Origin: Actinomycetota bacterium
GTDB lineage: Bacteria > Actinomycetota > Thermoleophilia > Gaiellales > Gaiellaceae
DNA length: 63,237 bases
Assembly: GCA_900299235.1 (NCBI GenBank)
Contig: OMIZ01000030.1
Location: 1 to 63,237 of the forward strand
Direction of reading: 5' to 3'
Positions 18,033 to 27,656 of this stretch are shown here, one piece after another. The notes beneath the pieces are model-generated. The model ran no database searches. It saw only the letters and a list, made by a program, of their open reading frames with translations, and was not told the DNA's origin. The translations under genes were made by a program, and so were the position numbers. Position 1 is the first letter of the stretch; every line of letters begins with the position of its first letter.

Positions 18033-18271
18033 GACAGGAAATCGTTGGTCGCAGTGTCTCGGACGGCGTCGAACCAGCGTCGGCAGCCCTGCGCGTGCAC
18101 CCAGCGCTCGGCGTACCGCCCTTTTGGGTTCTCGCGAAAGAACACAAACTGCGCCCACTGCTCATCGCTCAACGCGGAGGGCTGCGCCGGGTAGGCGACA
18201 CCCGCCTGACCGCCGTACGAGAACTCCGTCTCGTCACGGGGGCCACACCAGGGACACGTGATCTGCAACAT
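18029..18271 (-). CDS. soxD: sarcosine oxidase delta subunit
   Basis: The 80-residue delta subunit has the zinc-binding pattern CPWCG at the N-terminus and a His and Cys in WVHAQGC, plus the typical block PRDETEFSYGGQA and FFRENPKGRYAERWVH. It lies between soxB and soxA, overlapping both by a few bases. Delta is the zinc subunit of the four-subunit enzyme and bridges alpha and beta. Very characteristic; little doubt. Confidence 0.95.
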   Translation of the reverse strand: MLQITCPWCGPRDETEFSYGGQAGVAYPAQPSALSDEQWAQFVFFRENPKGRYAERWVHAQGCRRWFDAVRDTATNDFLS

Positions 18272-19479
18272 CAGTGGGCCACCGCTGCTGCACCGTGCTC
18301 ATCGATCAGCGCGCCGGTCGTGAACCGCTCGAGCGAGAACGGCTCATTCAGCTCGTGTGGCCTTCCGTGAGCGAGCGTCCACGCAAACACCCAGCCCGAA
18401 CCCGGTGTCGCCTTGAAGCCGCCTGTGCCCCAGCCACAGTTAACGAAGAGCCCCTCGACGGGCGTCGACCCGATGATCGGCGAGGCGTCAGGACAGACAT
18501 CGACGATGCCGCCCCACGTTCGCAGCACACGTGCCTGCGCAAAGATCGGAAATAGCTCGAGCGCGGCGGAGAGCTGGTGCTCAATCACATGAATCGAGCC
18601 GCGCTGCGTGTACGAGTTGTAGGCGTCGATGCCAGCTCCCATCACGAGCTCGCCCTTGTGCGCCTGGCTGACGTAGACATGCACCGCGTTCGACATCACA
18701 ACGGTGTCGAGCACCTGCTCGTAGAGGTCAGAGACGAGCGCCTGCAACGGGTGGCTCTGAATCGGCAGCTCAACCCCCGCGTACTTCGCAAGCACGGATG
18801 AATGCCCGGCAGCGACGAGGCCGATCCTTCCGGCCGCGATCCGGCCCTGGGTTGTGTTCACGGCGACCGCACGTCCGCCAACGACCTCGATGCCTGTCAC
18901 CTCACAGCCCTGGATGATGTCGACGCCCAGCGCATCGGCCGCACGAGCAAAGCCCCACACCACGGGCTCATGCCGCGCGATGCCGCCGCGGCGCTGAAGT
19001 GTCGCGCCGAGCACCGGGTAGCGCGCCTCAGGCGAGGTATTGACGATCGGGCAGAACGCCTTCACATCCTCGGGCTCAAGCCACTCAGCGTCGACGCCAT
19101 TCAGTCGATTGGCGTTGACGCGCCGCTGCCCCTCACGCACATCGCCAAGCGAATGCGCGAGGTTGAGAACGCCGCGCGGGTCGTAGAGAACGTCGTAGTC
19201 GATGTCCTCGCTCAACCCCTCCCACAGCTTCAGCGAATGCTCGTAGATCGCGGCGCTCTCGTCCCAGAGGTAGTTGGAACGCACGACGGTTGTGTTGCGC
19301 GTCGCGTTCCCACCGCCGATCCAGCCCTTCTCGATCACCGCGATGTCGGTGATGCCGTGGTTCTTCGCCAGGTAGTAGGCCGTGGCGAGGCCGTGACCGC
19401 CAGCTCCGACGATCACGACCTCGTACGACGATTTCGGTTCCGGATTCCTCCAGAGAAAGTCGGGATGACCTTCTCGCAA
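18271..19479 (-). CDS. soxB: sarcosine oxidase beta subunit
   Basis: FAD-dependent oxidoreductase of DAO fold: dinucleotide site [18 protein letters not shown], then [15 protein letters not shown], and the FMN-linking His region [17 protein letters not shown]-terminal [11 protein letters not shown] and [16 protein letters not shown] close the flavin pocket. Beta carries the sarcosine dehydrogenation site. Starts at a TTG six bases after the FAH stop. Order B-D-A-G downstream is complete, so all four subunits of a tetrameric sarcosine oxidase are present. Confidence 0.95.
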   Translation of the reverse strand: MREGHPDFLWRNPEPKSSYEVVIVGAGGHGLATAYYLAKNHGITDIAVIEKGWIGGGNATRNTTVVRSNYLWDESAAIYEHSLKLWEGLSEDIDYDVLYDPRGVLNLAHSLGDVREGQRRVNANRLNGVDAEWLEPEDVKAFCPIVNTSPEARYPVLGATLQRRGGIARHEPVVWGFARAADALGVDIIQGCEVTGIEVVGGRAVAVNTTQGRIAAGRIGLVAAGHSSVLAKYAGVELPIQSHPLQALVSDLYEQVLDTVVMSNAVHVYVSQAHKGELVMGAGIDAYNSYTQRGSIHVIEHQLSAALELFPIFAQARVLRTWGGIVDVCPDASPIIGSTPVEGLFVNCGWGTGGFKATPGSGWVFAWTLAHGRPHELNEPFSLERFTTGALIDEHGAAAVAH

Positions 19480-19484
19480 AGCCG

Positions 19485-20159
19485 CTACTTCACCTCGTTC
19501 CGCAACGTGCCGATGCCGTCGATCTCGATCTCGACGACGTCACCGGGGCGCAGGGTGATCTTGGGATCGCGGAACACACCGACACCTTCAGGGGTACCGG
19601 TGAGGATGAGGTCGCCCGGCTCAAGCGTGATCACGGCCGAGACGTACTCGATCAACTTTGGGAGGCGGAAGATGAGATTCGCGGTGCGAGAGTCCTGAAG
19701 CGTCTCGCCGTTCAACCGCTGCTGGACGCGCACGTCGGACGGGTCGAACTCAGCGGCCGGCACGATGCGCGGGCCGACCGGACAGAACGTGTCGTACCCC
19801 TTGCCGCGGAACCACTGGCCATCGCCGAACTGCGCATCGCGCGCGCTGACGTCGTTCGCGCACGTGTAGCCCGCGATGTAGTCGAACGCGTCGTCCTGCG
19901 AGACATGCGACGCCGTCTTGCCGATCACGAGGGCCATCTCGGCCTCGGCGTCGACATGACCGATGTTCGGCGGCAACACGATCGCATCGCCGTCGCCAAT
20001 CAGCGTATTCGCGAACTTCGAGAACATCAGCGGTGCCTTCGGCAACTCCATCCCGGACTCGCCGGCGTGGTCGTCGTAGTTCAACCCGATGCAGATGATC
20101 TTCGGGTCGCGGCGGCCAAACTGCGCCTCCCAGCTATCCCGGACGGAACTATTGCTCAC
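19485..20159 (-). CDS. fumarylacetoacetate hydrolase family protein
   Basis: C-terminal FAH fold only, 224 residues: [12 protein letters not shown] at the start, metal-binding acidic residues in [13 protein letters not shown], the block [15 protein letters not shown], and LTGTPEGVG followed by [15 protein letters not shown]. Members with this layout cleave acylpyruvates or 2,4-diketo-3-deoxy sugar acids to pyruvate plus a second acid. Placed among dehydrogenases and enolase-superfamily enzymes, it could end a non-phosphorylative sugar-acid route. Start codon is GTG; exact substrate unknown. Confidence 0.88.
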   Translation of the reverse strand: MSNSSVRDSWEAQFGRRDPKIICIGLNYDDHAGESGMELPKAPLMFSKFANTLIGDGDAIVLPPNIGHVDAEAEMALVIGKTASHVSQDDAFDYIAGYTCANDVSARDAQFGDGQWFRGKGYDTFCPVGPRIVPAAEFDPSDVRVQQRLNGETLQDSRTANLIFRLPKLIEYVSAVITLEPGDLILTGTPEGVGVFRDPKITLRPGDVVEIEIDGIGTLRNEVK

Positions 20160-20174
20160 TCGGTACCTGCCTTC

Positions 20175-21134
20175 CTACGCAGTTGGGGCCGTGACAAGGC
20201 CCAGGGTTAGAAGTTCACGGAAACGCTGGACGGTAGCTGCAACACCGTCGGCAAACGGGGTCGTAGGTACGGGCCCTGCAAGCTCGGTGAACGAGGTGCT
20301 GTCAACTTCTTCTGGGAACGGCAGCGGTGCGCCCTCGAAGCGGACGTCCGAACCGGGCGCAACCATGCCGATCGCATCGACGACGTCGTCCATCGAGACG
20401 GCCATTCCGGGGAGGTTGTGCACGGTCGAGCCCGTTGCCTTCGCGAGGCTCGCAGCGATGAAACACTGGGCGACGTCTCGGCCGAACTGAAACTCGCTGC
20501 GACCACCGTACGGGATCGTGAAAGGAACGCCCGCCGCGGCCGCGAGCATCGCCGTTGTGGGCGCGGAGGTGAGGCCCTGATCGCGACCGACGCCGTACAC
20601 CGTGTGTGGTCGCAGCCCAACGCTCGCAACGCCATTCTCGGTTGCATACACCCAGGCTGTGCCTTCATTGGCGCGCTTGTAGACACCGTAGATCGTGCTC
20701 GGGTGAGCACTCATCGACGGCTCGGCCCCTTCCTCGTAGGCGTCAAATGCGGCAACCGAAGACGCGTAGACGATCGGGCCCAGGCCTTCACGCTTCTTGG
20801 CGAGCTCGAAGATATTGACCGTGCCGAGCACGTTCACCCGCGCGCCGAGCGGCGGGTCGGCACGGCAGAACGGAACCTGCAGAGCGGCGAGATGAATGAT
20901 GTTCGTCACTCCGTGCTCGTCGACGGTGCGCTCAAGCTGCTCGAGGTCGGTGATGTCGCCAGCGACGTGCGGAACGTTTTCGGCGCGCTCGGGTCCGAGC
21001 AGGAGCTTCACGCGTCGCGCATCGGTCGACAGATCGAACGTCACAACGGGGCTACCCGCCTCGACGAGCTCATGGACAACCCAGGCTCCGATGCATCCGT
21101 GGGCACCGGTTACAAGAAACCGTGGCTCGCTCAT
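20175..21134 (-). CDS. NAD-dependent epimerase/dehydratase (extended SDR)
   Basis: Extended short-chain dehydrogenase: NAD loop TGAHGCIG at residues 9-16, acidic residue after the second strand (FDLSTDA), HLAALQVPF, and the catalytic pair in YGVYKRANE. It covers the full 319-residue length. Family members act on nucleotide sugars or on aldoses and sugar acids (uronate dehydrogenase-like). It overlaps the upstream zinc alcohol dehydrogenase by ATGA, so the two may catalyse successive oxidations. Confidence 0.85.
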   Translation of the reverse strand: MSEPRFLVTGAHGCIGAWVVHELVEAGSPVVTFDLSTDARRVKLLLGPERAENVPHVAGDITDLEQLERTVDEHGVTNIIHLAALQVPFCRADPPLGARVNVLGTVNIFELAKKREGLGPIVYASSVAAFDAYEEGAEPSMSAHPSTIYGVYKRANEGTAWVYATENGVASVGLRPHTVYGVGRDQGLTSAPTTAMLAAAAGVPFTIPYGGRSEFQFGRDVAQCFIAASLAKATGSTVHNLPGMAVSMDDVVDAIGMVAPGSDVRFEGAPLPFPEEVDSTSFTELAGPVPTTPFADGVAATVQRFRELLTLGLVTAPTA

Positions 21135-22087
21135 GAGGCGGGATCCAGCAGGATCTTCGAGAACTCGGCGGGACGATCGACGAGGTTGGCGAAGGCCTGC
21201 GCACCTTCCGACAGCGGTGCGTCGTCAAGCCATGAGAGGTCGAGGACGCCCTCGGCAAGGATGTCGATCGCCTCCTGAAATTCCGCGCGGGAGTACGCGA
21301 ACTGGCCGCGCAACCGGATCGAGCGGCGGACGAGCAGAGCCATCGGGAAGGTCGCCTCAGCGTTGCCAAGTCCGACCATCACAATCGATCCGCCGTTCTC
21401 GACAGCATCGATCGCGGCACGCCACGTCGCTTCGAACCCAGCCGCATCAATCGCAACGTTCGCAGCGGCCGGAGGCAGCTTTGAGGCGTCGGTTTCAACG
21501 GCCGCAGCGCCAAGCTTCTTCGCGATCTCAAGGCGTGCAGCAACCGGATCGATCGCGGTGACATGCGCACCCTTGCGCGCGGCGGCGTAGATCGTCAGGA
21601 GACCGATCGGGCCGCAGCCAAAGACGAGCACGTTCGAGCCTGGCCCGAGGTTCTCCGGGCCGATCGCACCAACGCAGCACGCGAGCGGCTCGGCGAGTAC
21701 AGCACGGCGAGCGTCGATGCCCTCAGGTAGCGGAACGAGACACTTCTCGGGGGTCGAGACGTGCTCGGCGAACACACCGGCTCGGTGCAGGCCGATCAAC
21801 TTCCACGAGCCGCAGAGGTTGTCGTCACCCGCGAGGCAGTGGACACATGTGCCGCAGCCGATGATCGGGTAGATCGCATACCGCCCGCCGTTGTGGCGCA
21901 CGACGACCTCATGGCCGAGCACAAGCGGTGGCACGCGAGGCCCAGGGTGGCCGCGATAGCCGTGCAGATCTGAGCCGCAGATCCCCGCGAGCTCGATATC
22001 GACGATCACCTCGCCGGGGCTGGGCTCGGGAGCTGCAATCTCCTCGAACTCGATACTGCGCTCTCCGTACCAGACAAGGGCTTTCAC
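21131..22087 (-). CDS. zinc-dependent medium-chain dehydrogenase
   Basis: MDR/zinc ADH with catalytic zinc residues in AGICGSDLHG and GHEVV, the four-cysteine structural zinc loop CGTCVHCLAGDDNLC, and NAD site VFGCGPIGLL. The 318-residue length is slightly short for the sorbitol/threonine dehydrogenase branch. Likely oxidises a polyol or hydroxy acid using NAD. Sits in the middle of the leftward unit with four-base overlaps on both sides. Confidence 0.88.
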   Translation of the reverse strand: MKALVWYGERSIEFEEIAAPEPSPGEVIVDIELAGICGSDLHGYRGHPGPRVPPLVLGHEVVVRHNGGRYAIYPIIGCGTCVHCLAGDDNLCGSWKLIGLHRAGVFAEHVSTPEKCLVPLPEGIDARRAVLAEPLACCVGAIGPENLGPGSNVLVFGCGPIGLLTIYAAARKGAHVTAIDPVAARLEIAKKLGAAAVETDASKLPPAAANVAIDAAGFEATWRAAIDAVENGGSIVMVGLGNAEATFPMALLVRRSIRLRGQFAYSRAEFQEAIDILAEGVLDLSWLDDAPLSEGAQAFANLVDRPAEFSKILLDPAS

Positions 22088-22878
22088 GTCGTAACTCCTA
22101 TCGAACGGTCGTGGGCTGCTGAAAAGGATGCAAGCTGGGGCGGTTCGCCAGCGGGAATGAACTCGAGCCCGACCTTGCCGGTGTAGCCGGCGGTGTCGAG
22201 CGACTCGAGGAAGGCGGTGAAGTCGATCGTTCCCGTGCCGGGCGCGCCACGCCCCGGACTGTCGGCGTACTGCACGTGGGAGATCAGCCCGACGTATGCA
22301 CCCACATCACGGACGGGATCGATTCCTGCCATAGCCGCATGGTAGGCGTCATAGAGCAGTCGAACGTGGTCAGAACCGACCGCCTCAACGAGCCCGGCGG
22401 CAGCCTTCGGTGTCGAGACGAGCGCCCCGGGAACGTCGTGTTCGTTCAAGTGCTCGATAACGATCGTCACACCCGCCCGAGCGGCATGTCCGGCGAGCTC
22501 GCGAAACATCCCGACAGCGATATCCCACTGCGACGAGAGGCTGACTCCAGCAACCGCACGCCCAACGAGCACATTGATGAACGGAGCCTCGAGCGCCGAC
22601 CCAAGCTCAATGGCAGCCGCAAACGCCTCGAGATTGCCACGGCGAGCCGTGGGGACGTTCATGAAGCCGCGCTCACCCGCAGCGAGATCGCCGCCATCCA
22701 TGTTCAGGCACGAGACCGCCACGCCCGCAGCCTCAACACTGCTCGCGAAGCCTGCGACATCAGCGCCAGGCCACCAGGTCTCAACCGTGTCGAACCCAGC
22801 CGCCGCTGCAGCAGCAGGCCGCTCGACGAGCGGTAGAGCTGCATAGAGCGTCGAGAGATGAGCGGAAAAGCGGGTCAC
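22084..22878 (-). CDS. hydroxypyruvate-isomerase-like TIM barrel
   Basis: An AP-endonuclease-2-type TIM barrel with the Hyi pattern: metal Glu in VIEHLNEHDVPG, DAYHAAMAG, HVQYADSPGRGAPGTG and the last metal Glu in GLEFIPAG. Such enzymes isomerise 2-hydroxy-3-oxo acids or keto sugars. The frame is open to 23178, but the GTG at 22878 overlaps the upstream stop as GTGA and begins a normal barrel (TRFSAHLSTLY), so I use it, giving 264 residues. Confidence 0.85.
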   Translation of the reverse strand: MTRFSAHLSTLYAALPLVERPAAAAAAGFDTVETWWPGADVAGFASSVEAAGVAVSCLNMDGGDLAAGERGFMNVPTARRGNLEAFAAAIELGSALEAPFINVLVGRAVAGVSLSSQWDIAVGMFRELAGHAARAGVTIVIEHLNEHDVPGALVSTPKAAAGLVEAVGSDHVRLLYDAYHAAMAGIDPVRDVGAYVGLISHVQYADSPGRGAPGTGTIDFTAFLESLDTAGYTGKVGLEFIPAGEPPQLASFSAAHDRSIGVTT

Positions 22879-24443
22879 CGGCGAATGACCATCCCGCCGC
22901 GGTTCCCGGTCAGCTCGCCATCGCGCAGCGTGTGCACCCCGTTTACGAAGACATGCACCATCCCCTCGGCAAGCTGGTTTGGCTCGTAGGTCGTGGCGGT
23001 CTCGGAGAAACGGTTCGGGTCGAAGATCGCAAGGTCGGCGCGAGCACCTTCCTCGATGTGACCGCGGTCGCGCAGACCGATCCGTGCGGCGGGCTGACCG
23101 GTGAGCTTGTGTACTGCCTCGGCGGTCGTGAGCAGCTTGTTCTCGCGCACCATGAAGCGGTAGAACCACGACGCCCACGTGTAGGCGCCATGGAACGACG
23201 CCTCAGCGAGCGGGCCATCGGGGGCCATCGTCGTTGCGTCGGAGCCCGGAACACACAGCGGGTGCGCGAACGCCTCGCGCTGTTGATCCTCGGAGTAGGC
23301 GTTGATGATGACCATCAGCTTGTGCGGCTCTTCCAGCGCGCCAAGCAGCAGGTCGTAGATCGTGTCGAACACGTCCTGCCCCCGCTCGGCCGCGATCGAG
23401 CCGAGGTCACGCCGTGCGAGGTCGGGCCAGAAGCGGTTGTCGAAGAGGACGATCCTGCTCCAATCCTTGCCTGCACTGAGGATGCTCTCGTGACCGCGCA
23501 TCTGATCGCGCTTTGCAGGGTCACGCAGGATCTGCTCGAGCTCAGCGGGCGGCGCCGAGAGCGCCCACGCCGGAAGAGCGGCGAAGAGATGCGTCAGCCC
23601 GAAGGTGCGCGTATGCATGTCGAACTCGACGTCAAGGCCGCGGGCGCGGGCGGCCTCAACGAGCTCGGCACAGCGGCGGGCTTCGTCGAGACCATTACGG
23701 GGAACGAGGTGCGAGACCTGCAGCTTCGTATCGGCATGCTCGGCCGTGCGGATCGCCTCTGCCACGGCCTCTGCAGCACCGGCGTCGCGCTTCCGCGTGT
23801 GCGTCGCGTACCACCCGCCAGCTGCACGATTTGCGCGAGCAAGCGCCGTCAACTCTTCCTCGCTCGCACCTGCCTCGGGTGCGTACTCGAGCCCGGTCGA
23901 GTAGCCCCACGCGCCTTCGGCAAGCGACTCGCGCAAGAGGAAGGTCATCTCAGCGAGCTCCGTCTTGGTCGCGGGACGGTCGGCAACACCGAGCACCGAG
24001 AGTCGCAACTGCCCGTTCGGGACGAGGCTCAGGACGTTGACTGCCGGGCCTGCCTGCTCAAGCCGCTCGAAGTACCCACCCGCGCTCGACCAGGTCATCG
24101 GAATGTCCTCGCTGTAGCCGTACACGGCCTGCTGCGACAGCTTGACATCGCGCACCGGGAAGCACCCATGCCCGCAGTTGCCGATCACCTCAAGCGTGAC
24201 GCCCTGGTAGATCGCGCTCTTCGCGCGTGGGTCTACAAGGAGCGTGTAGTCGGAGTGACTGTGGATATCGATGAAGCCAGGGGCGACAACGAGGCCTGAG
24301 ACATCAAGCTCCGGTGCACCCGTGTCAGGCACCTCACCGACCGCAACAACACGGCCATCCGAGATTGCAACGTCACCGGTGTACGGCGTCTGACCGGTTC
24401 CGTCGGCGATCGTTCCGCCACGAAGGACGAGGTCGGGGATCAT
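22875..24443 (-). CDS. N-acyl-D-amino-acid deacylase family amidohydrolase
   Basis: Amidohydrolase superfamily, D-aminoacylase branch: metal motif GFIDIHSHSDYTLL, the conserved cysteine in EVIGNCGHGC, LEYAPEAGASEEEL, ATHTRKRD, QVSHLVPRNG and the late Asp in VPGSDATT. It hydrolyses N-acyl or N-carbamoyl groups from D-amino acids or related amides. It follows the FAD oxidoreductase gene with a four-base overlap; the pair would liberate an amine and then oxidise it. All metal ligands expected in this branch are visible. Confidence 0.9.
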   Translation of the reverse strand: MIPDLVLRGGTIADGTGQTPYTGDVAISDGRVVAVGEVPDTGAPELDVSGLVVAPGFIDIHSHSDYTLLVDPRAKSAIYQGVTLEVIGNCGHGCFPVRDVKLSQQAVYGYSEDIPMTWSSAGGYFERLEQAGPAVNVLSLVPNGQLRLSVLGVADRPATKTELAEMTFLLRESLAEGAWGYSTGLEYAPEAGASEEELTALARANRAAGGWYATHTRKRDAGAAEAVAEAIRTAEHADTKLQVSHLVPRNGLDEARRCAELVEAARARGLDVEFDMHTRTFGLTHLFAALPAWALSAPPAELEQILRDPAKRDQMRGHESILSAGKDWSRIVLFDNRFWPDLARRDLGSIAAERGQDVFDTIYDLLLGALEEPHKLMVIINAYSEDQQREAFAHPLCVPGSDATTMAPDGPLAEASFHGAYTWASWFYRFMVRENKLLTTAEAVHKLTGQPAARIGLRDRGHIEEGARADLAIFDPNRFSETATTYEPNQLAEGMVHVFVNGVHTLRDGELTGNRGGMVIRR

Positions 24444-25609
24444 GCGCGGTTGCCTCCGTAGGTTGAGCGGAACTCGCGGCCTTCGGCGTACCGCGAGAGT
24501 GAGAAGCTGGCGATGTCGGCGTAGTCGACGCTCTTGCCGAGCAGAGCGTTCCCGACGAGCTCGCCGATTGCAGGCCCGAGCTTGAAGCAGTGGCCGCTAC
24601 CGCCAGTGGCGAGGTAGACCCCCTCAAACCCGTCGACCGGCCCGAGCAGGGGGTGCCAGTCGGGCGTCACTGTGTAAAGGCCTGCGCGGCCGTCGACCTT
24701 CTTCACACCGGCGAGGCGCGGGATCCGGTCGACGAGCCGCTTGCGTACATCGGCCTCAAACACATCCGACACCGTGGTGTCGTAGCCGTCGGGTTCGACG
24801 TTTTCATAGTCCTTCGGAAAGCCCCGGCCGATCAACAGGGCGGCGGGGCCGTACTCGGGCGCGGGCCGCATGTAGACACGGTCGATCTGTGCCGAGATGG
24901 AGCAGGGAATTGTCGCCTCGGCACCGGTGTCGAACACGACGTCCTGCTCGCGGGTGATCTGCACGGGCAACTCGAGGCCAAAGCCAGCGCTGAGCTTGTG
25001 CGTCCACGCTCCCGCAGCAAGCACCACGTTCTCGCACGGGAGCACCTCGCCGTTCACCTGAACGCCCTTGACGCGGCCGCCCTCGACGATCACCGCCTGG
25101 GCAGGCGAACGATCCTGTGCTCGCGCACCCAGCCGACGAGCCGCCTCGATATAGGCCTCGGTCGTCGCGACCGGGTCAGCGAAGCCGGACGCTTCCTCGT
25201 ACAGCGCGTAGGCGATCCCGTCGGTGCGGATCCCGGGCACGATCGCACCGAGATCATCGACCTCGACGCTCAGCGATCCCTCGGCGATCTGCATCGCCCG
25301 GTTCTGCTTGGCGAGTTCGGTGTCTGCCTCGTCTACCAGGAAGAGCCAGCCGACCTTGGTGTAGACCGGCTCGCAGCCGGTCAGCTCGGGCAGGCGCATC
25401 AACGCGTCACGCGATCGCACGGCCATGCGGACGACCTGCGGATTCGAGTAATGCCCGCGCACAATCGCGGCGGACTTCCCCGTCGACTCCAGACCGAAGC
25501 CGCCCGCCTCGAGCAGCAGTGCGTCCATGCCGCCCTTCGCGAGCTCCCAGAGCGTCGTCGCGCCCATGATCCCGCCGCCAACGACAATCGTTGTTGCGCC
25601 CTTGGACAT
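24440..25609 (-). CDS. FAD-dependent amino acid/sarcosine oxidase-like (DAO family)
   Basis: DAO-fold flavoenzyme: GGGIMGATTLWELAKGG, LEAGGFGLESTGKSAAIVRG, NVVLAAGAWTHKL and C-terminal LYTVTPDWHPLLGPV with TGGSGHCFKLGP. It resembles monomeric sarcosine oxidase, glycine oxidase or SoxB, and is distinct from the SoxB downstream in the same unit, so the operon carries two amine-oxidising flavoproteins. It probably oxidises a secondary or D-amino acid; substrate unknown. Confidence 0.87.
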   Translation of the reverse strand: MSKGATTIVVGGGIMGATTLWELAKGGMDALLLEAGGFGLESTGKSAAIVRGHYSNPQVVRMAVRSRDALMRLPELTGCEPVYTKVGWLFLVDEADTELAKQNRAMQIAEGSLSVEVDDLGAIVPGIRTDGIAYALYEEASGFADPVATTEAYIEAARRLGARAQDRSPAQAVIVEGGRVKGVQVNGEVLPCENVVLAAGAWTHKLSAGFGLELPVQITREQDVVFDTGAEATIPCSISAQIDRVYMRPAPEYGPAALLIGRGFPKDYENVEPDGYDTTVSDVFEADVRKRLVDRIPRLAGVKKVDGRAGLYTVTPDWHPLLGPVDGFEGVYLATGGSGHCFKLGPAIGELVGNALLGKSVDYADIASFSLSRYAEGREFRSTYGGNRA

Positions 25610-25611
25610 CG

Positions 25612-26502
25612 TTAGCTCCCGTACACCGGGACGATGTAGCGAGGATCACGCGTTCGTGCCCGGTACCCGTCTCGAAGGGCCTGCACCTGCGGATGCTCGG
25701 AGCTCGCGATGGGGTTGCCATCGATCTCCGCGATCGCCACCACACCTGCGCCAGAGCCGGTGATGAACGCACCGTCGGCGAGATAGAGCTCCATCGGATA
25801 GATCTCGCGCTCCTCGACAGGGATGCCCTGCTCGTGCGCAATCTCGATGATTGTGCGGCGTGTGATGCCGGGGAGGGCAGCGCGCGTCGTCGGCGTCGTG
25901 AGAACACCGTCGAAGAACGCAAAGACGTTGGCGCCTGTGCACTCGGCGACCGCGCCCTGCTGGTCGAGCATGATCGCGTCGTTCATTCCGGCGGCATTTG
26001 CCTGGCGCTTCGCGATCACCCCGTCGAGGTAGTTCAGCGACTTGATGTGCGCACCCACCGAGCGCGGCGCCTTGCGCACCACCGAGCTCGTGAGCAGTCG
26101 GATCGGCGCATCGCCAAGGAGCGGCGGGAACGGGTAAGCCGCGACGATCATCGTCTGGTCGGGACACCGCGTCGGGTCGATACCCGGCATACCAACGCCG
26201 CGCGTGACCATGGGCCGAACATGCGCATCGCGCAACTCGGAGCGACGAATCACCTCGCAGATCACGTCGATGATCTCGTCTGGGCCAAGCGGCATGTTCA
26301 GACCGAGCGATCGCGCCGAGCGACCAAGGCGAGCCATATGGTCGTGCGGCCGGAAGAGCGCGCCATCGAAGCAGCGCATTCCCTCAAAGATGCCGTCGCC
26401 GTAGAGCAGGCCGTGATCCCAGATCGGCACGGTCGCCTCGGCGCCGCTCACGTACTTCCCGTCGATGTAGACGGTCAGCCGGCTCGGATCCCAGCCGCTC
26501 AT
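25612..26502 (-). CDS. class IV PLP aminotransferase (branched-chain/D-amino acid type)
   Basis: Fold type IV aminotransferase, 296 residues: VPIWDHGLLYGDGIFEGMR, the PLP Lys in HIKSLNYLDGVIAKRQA, AECTGANVFAF and the phosphate-binding FITGSGAGVVAI. The layout is like IlvE, but fold type IV also includes D-amino acid transaminases; given the D-aminoacylase genes around it, a D-amino acid substrate is possible. It is separated from the next gene by two bases. Confidence 0.87.
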   Translation of the reverse strand: MSGWDPSRLTVYIDGKYVSGAEATVPIWDHGLLYGDGIFEGMRCFDGALFRPHDHMARLGRSARSLGLNMPLGPDEIIDVICEVIRRSELRDAHVRPMVTRGVGMPGIDPTRCPDQTMIVAAYPFPPLLGDAPIRLLTSSVVRKAPRSVGAHIKSLNYLDGVIAKRQANAAGMNDAIMLDQQGAVAECTGANVFAFFDGVLTTPTTRAALPGITRRTIIEIAHEQGIPVEEREIYPMELYLADGAFITGSGAGVVAIAEIDGNPIASSEHPQVQALRDGYRARTRDPRYIVPVYGS

Positions 26503-27656
26503 GCGTCCCCCTTCTTCTTATTGACGGACTCGACGGTCTGGTAGTGACCCTGCTTCTGCCACCGCTCGTGCGCGAGCGCGACCGCGGCCGCGTTGATGTC
26601 GAAGCCGTGGCCGGGAAGGTCGTTGAGGCGGTAGCGACCGCCCGTCACGTCAGGCGCCTCGCCGAGCGTCAGCCGCTCTGCGAGCAACTGGTGCATCACC
26701 TGGTTGCCGAGTGTGAGGTTCGGGATCGTTGAAGCGACCTGCGCGTGCGCGTAGAACGCGATCTCGCTCTGCATGAACGCGTGCAGGTTGATGTTCAGGC
26801 CGTGCGCCCCGGTCATGAATGCCTGCTGACGGAAGCGCAACAAGCCGCCCGCATCGTGCGGCCCCTGCACGATCACGTCGGCGGCTTCCTTCTGCAGCAC
26901 ATGCCGTAGCTGAGCGGTCGTGAACACCGACTGGTCGGCGGCGATCTTGACGTTCACGGAGCGACGCACGTGGGCGAGACCGTCGATGTCGCCAGAGGGT
27001 GTCGGCTGCTCGACCCAGTCGAGGTCGTACTGCTCAAGGCGCCGGATCCGGTCGACGGCAGTTGCGAGATCCCATGCCTCGTTGGGATCGATACGCAGGA
27101 GCGGCTCAGGACCGATCGCCTCGCGTACCGCGGCGACACATGCGTCGTCGTCACGCGCCCCACGCCCGACCTTGAGGTAGATCACGCGGTACCCCTCGTC
27201 GGCGAACTTCCGGGCGTCAGCCGCGAGCTTCGCCGGCTCGTCGCCCTGCAGGAAGCCGAAGTAATCGAGTTCAGATTGCACCTGGCCGCCGAAGAACGCG
27301 CGGCTCGGAACGCCAAGGCCACGGCCGAGCGCATCCCAACAGGCAACTTCGATGCCAGCGATCGCGAAGCCGGCGAACTGGGGGAACATCTTCCAACGGC
27401 CTTCAGTCCAGATCGACTTGAGAATCGCCTCGACGTCGCCAACACGCTTGCCGATCAACTGGCGCGACATCTGCTCGCCCGTCACAGCGATCGCGCGGGG
27501 GTCTTCGCAGACGGCGTCGCCGTATCCGGTGATCCCCTCGTCGGTGTGCACCGTGAAGAGCACGAGGTTCGCGCCAACCTGTGTGCCACCCGCCCAATGG
27601 AACTCCTCGACAAGCGGGATCGCGAGCGGTGTTGCGTCGATACGAGTGATCCTCAC
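26499..27656 (-). CDS. enolase-superfamily (mandelate racemase/muconate lactonizing) enzyme
   Basis: N-terminal capping domain (TRIDATPLAIPLVEEFHW) and a TIM barrel with metal ligands in RIDPNEAW, WVEQPT and AADQSV. The barrel's first K-x-K reads YLKVG, so only the second Lys remains. The Lys expected at the opposite face is replaced by Gln in VIVQGPHDAGG; a His in NINLHAFMQ may act instead. It is probably a dehydratase or epimerase of an acid substrate; substrate unknown. Confidence 0.85.
   Translation of the reverse strand: MRITRIDATPLAIPLVEEFHWAGGTQVGANLVLFTVHTDEGITGYGDAVCEDPRAIAVTGEQMSRQLIGKRVGDVEAILKSIWTEGRWKMFPQFAGFAIAGIEVACWDALGRGLGVPSRAFFGGQVQSELDYFGFLQGDEPAKLAADARKFADEGYRVIYLKVGRGARDDDACVAAVREAIGPEPLLRIDPNEAWDLATAVDRIRRLEQYDLDWVEQPTPSGDIDGLAHVRRSVNVKIAADQSVFTTAQLRHVLQKEAADVIVQGPHDAGGLLRFRQQAFMTGAHGLNINLHAFMQSEIAFYAHAQVASTIPNLTLGNQVMHQLLAERLTLGEAPDVTGGRYRLNDLPGHGFDINAAAVALAHERWQKQGHYQTVESVNKKKGDA

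Noticed and set aside
22932-24299. Long open frame of 455 codons on the plus strand opposite the D-aminoacylase gene
   Set aside because: It mirrors a gene with complete family motifs on the other strand, and its translation is Arg/Val-rich with no domain; in high-GC DNA such antisense frames are expected.
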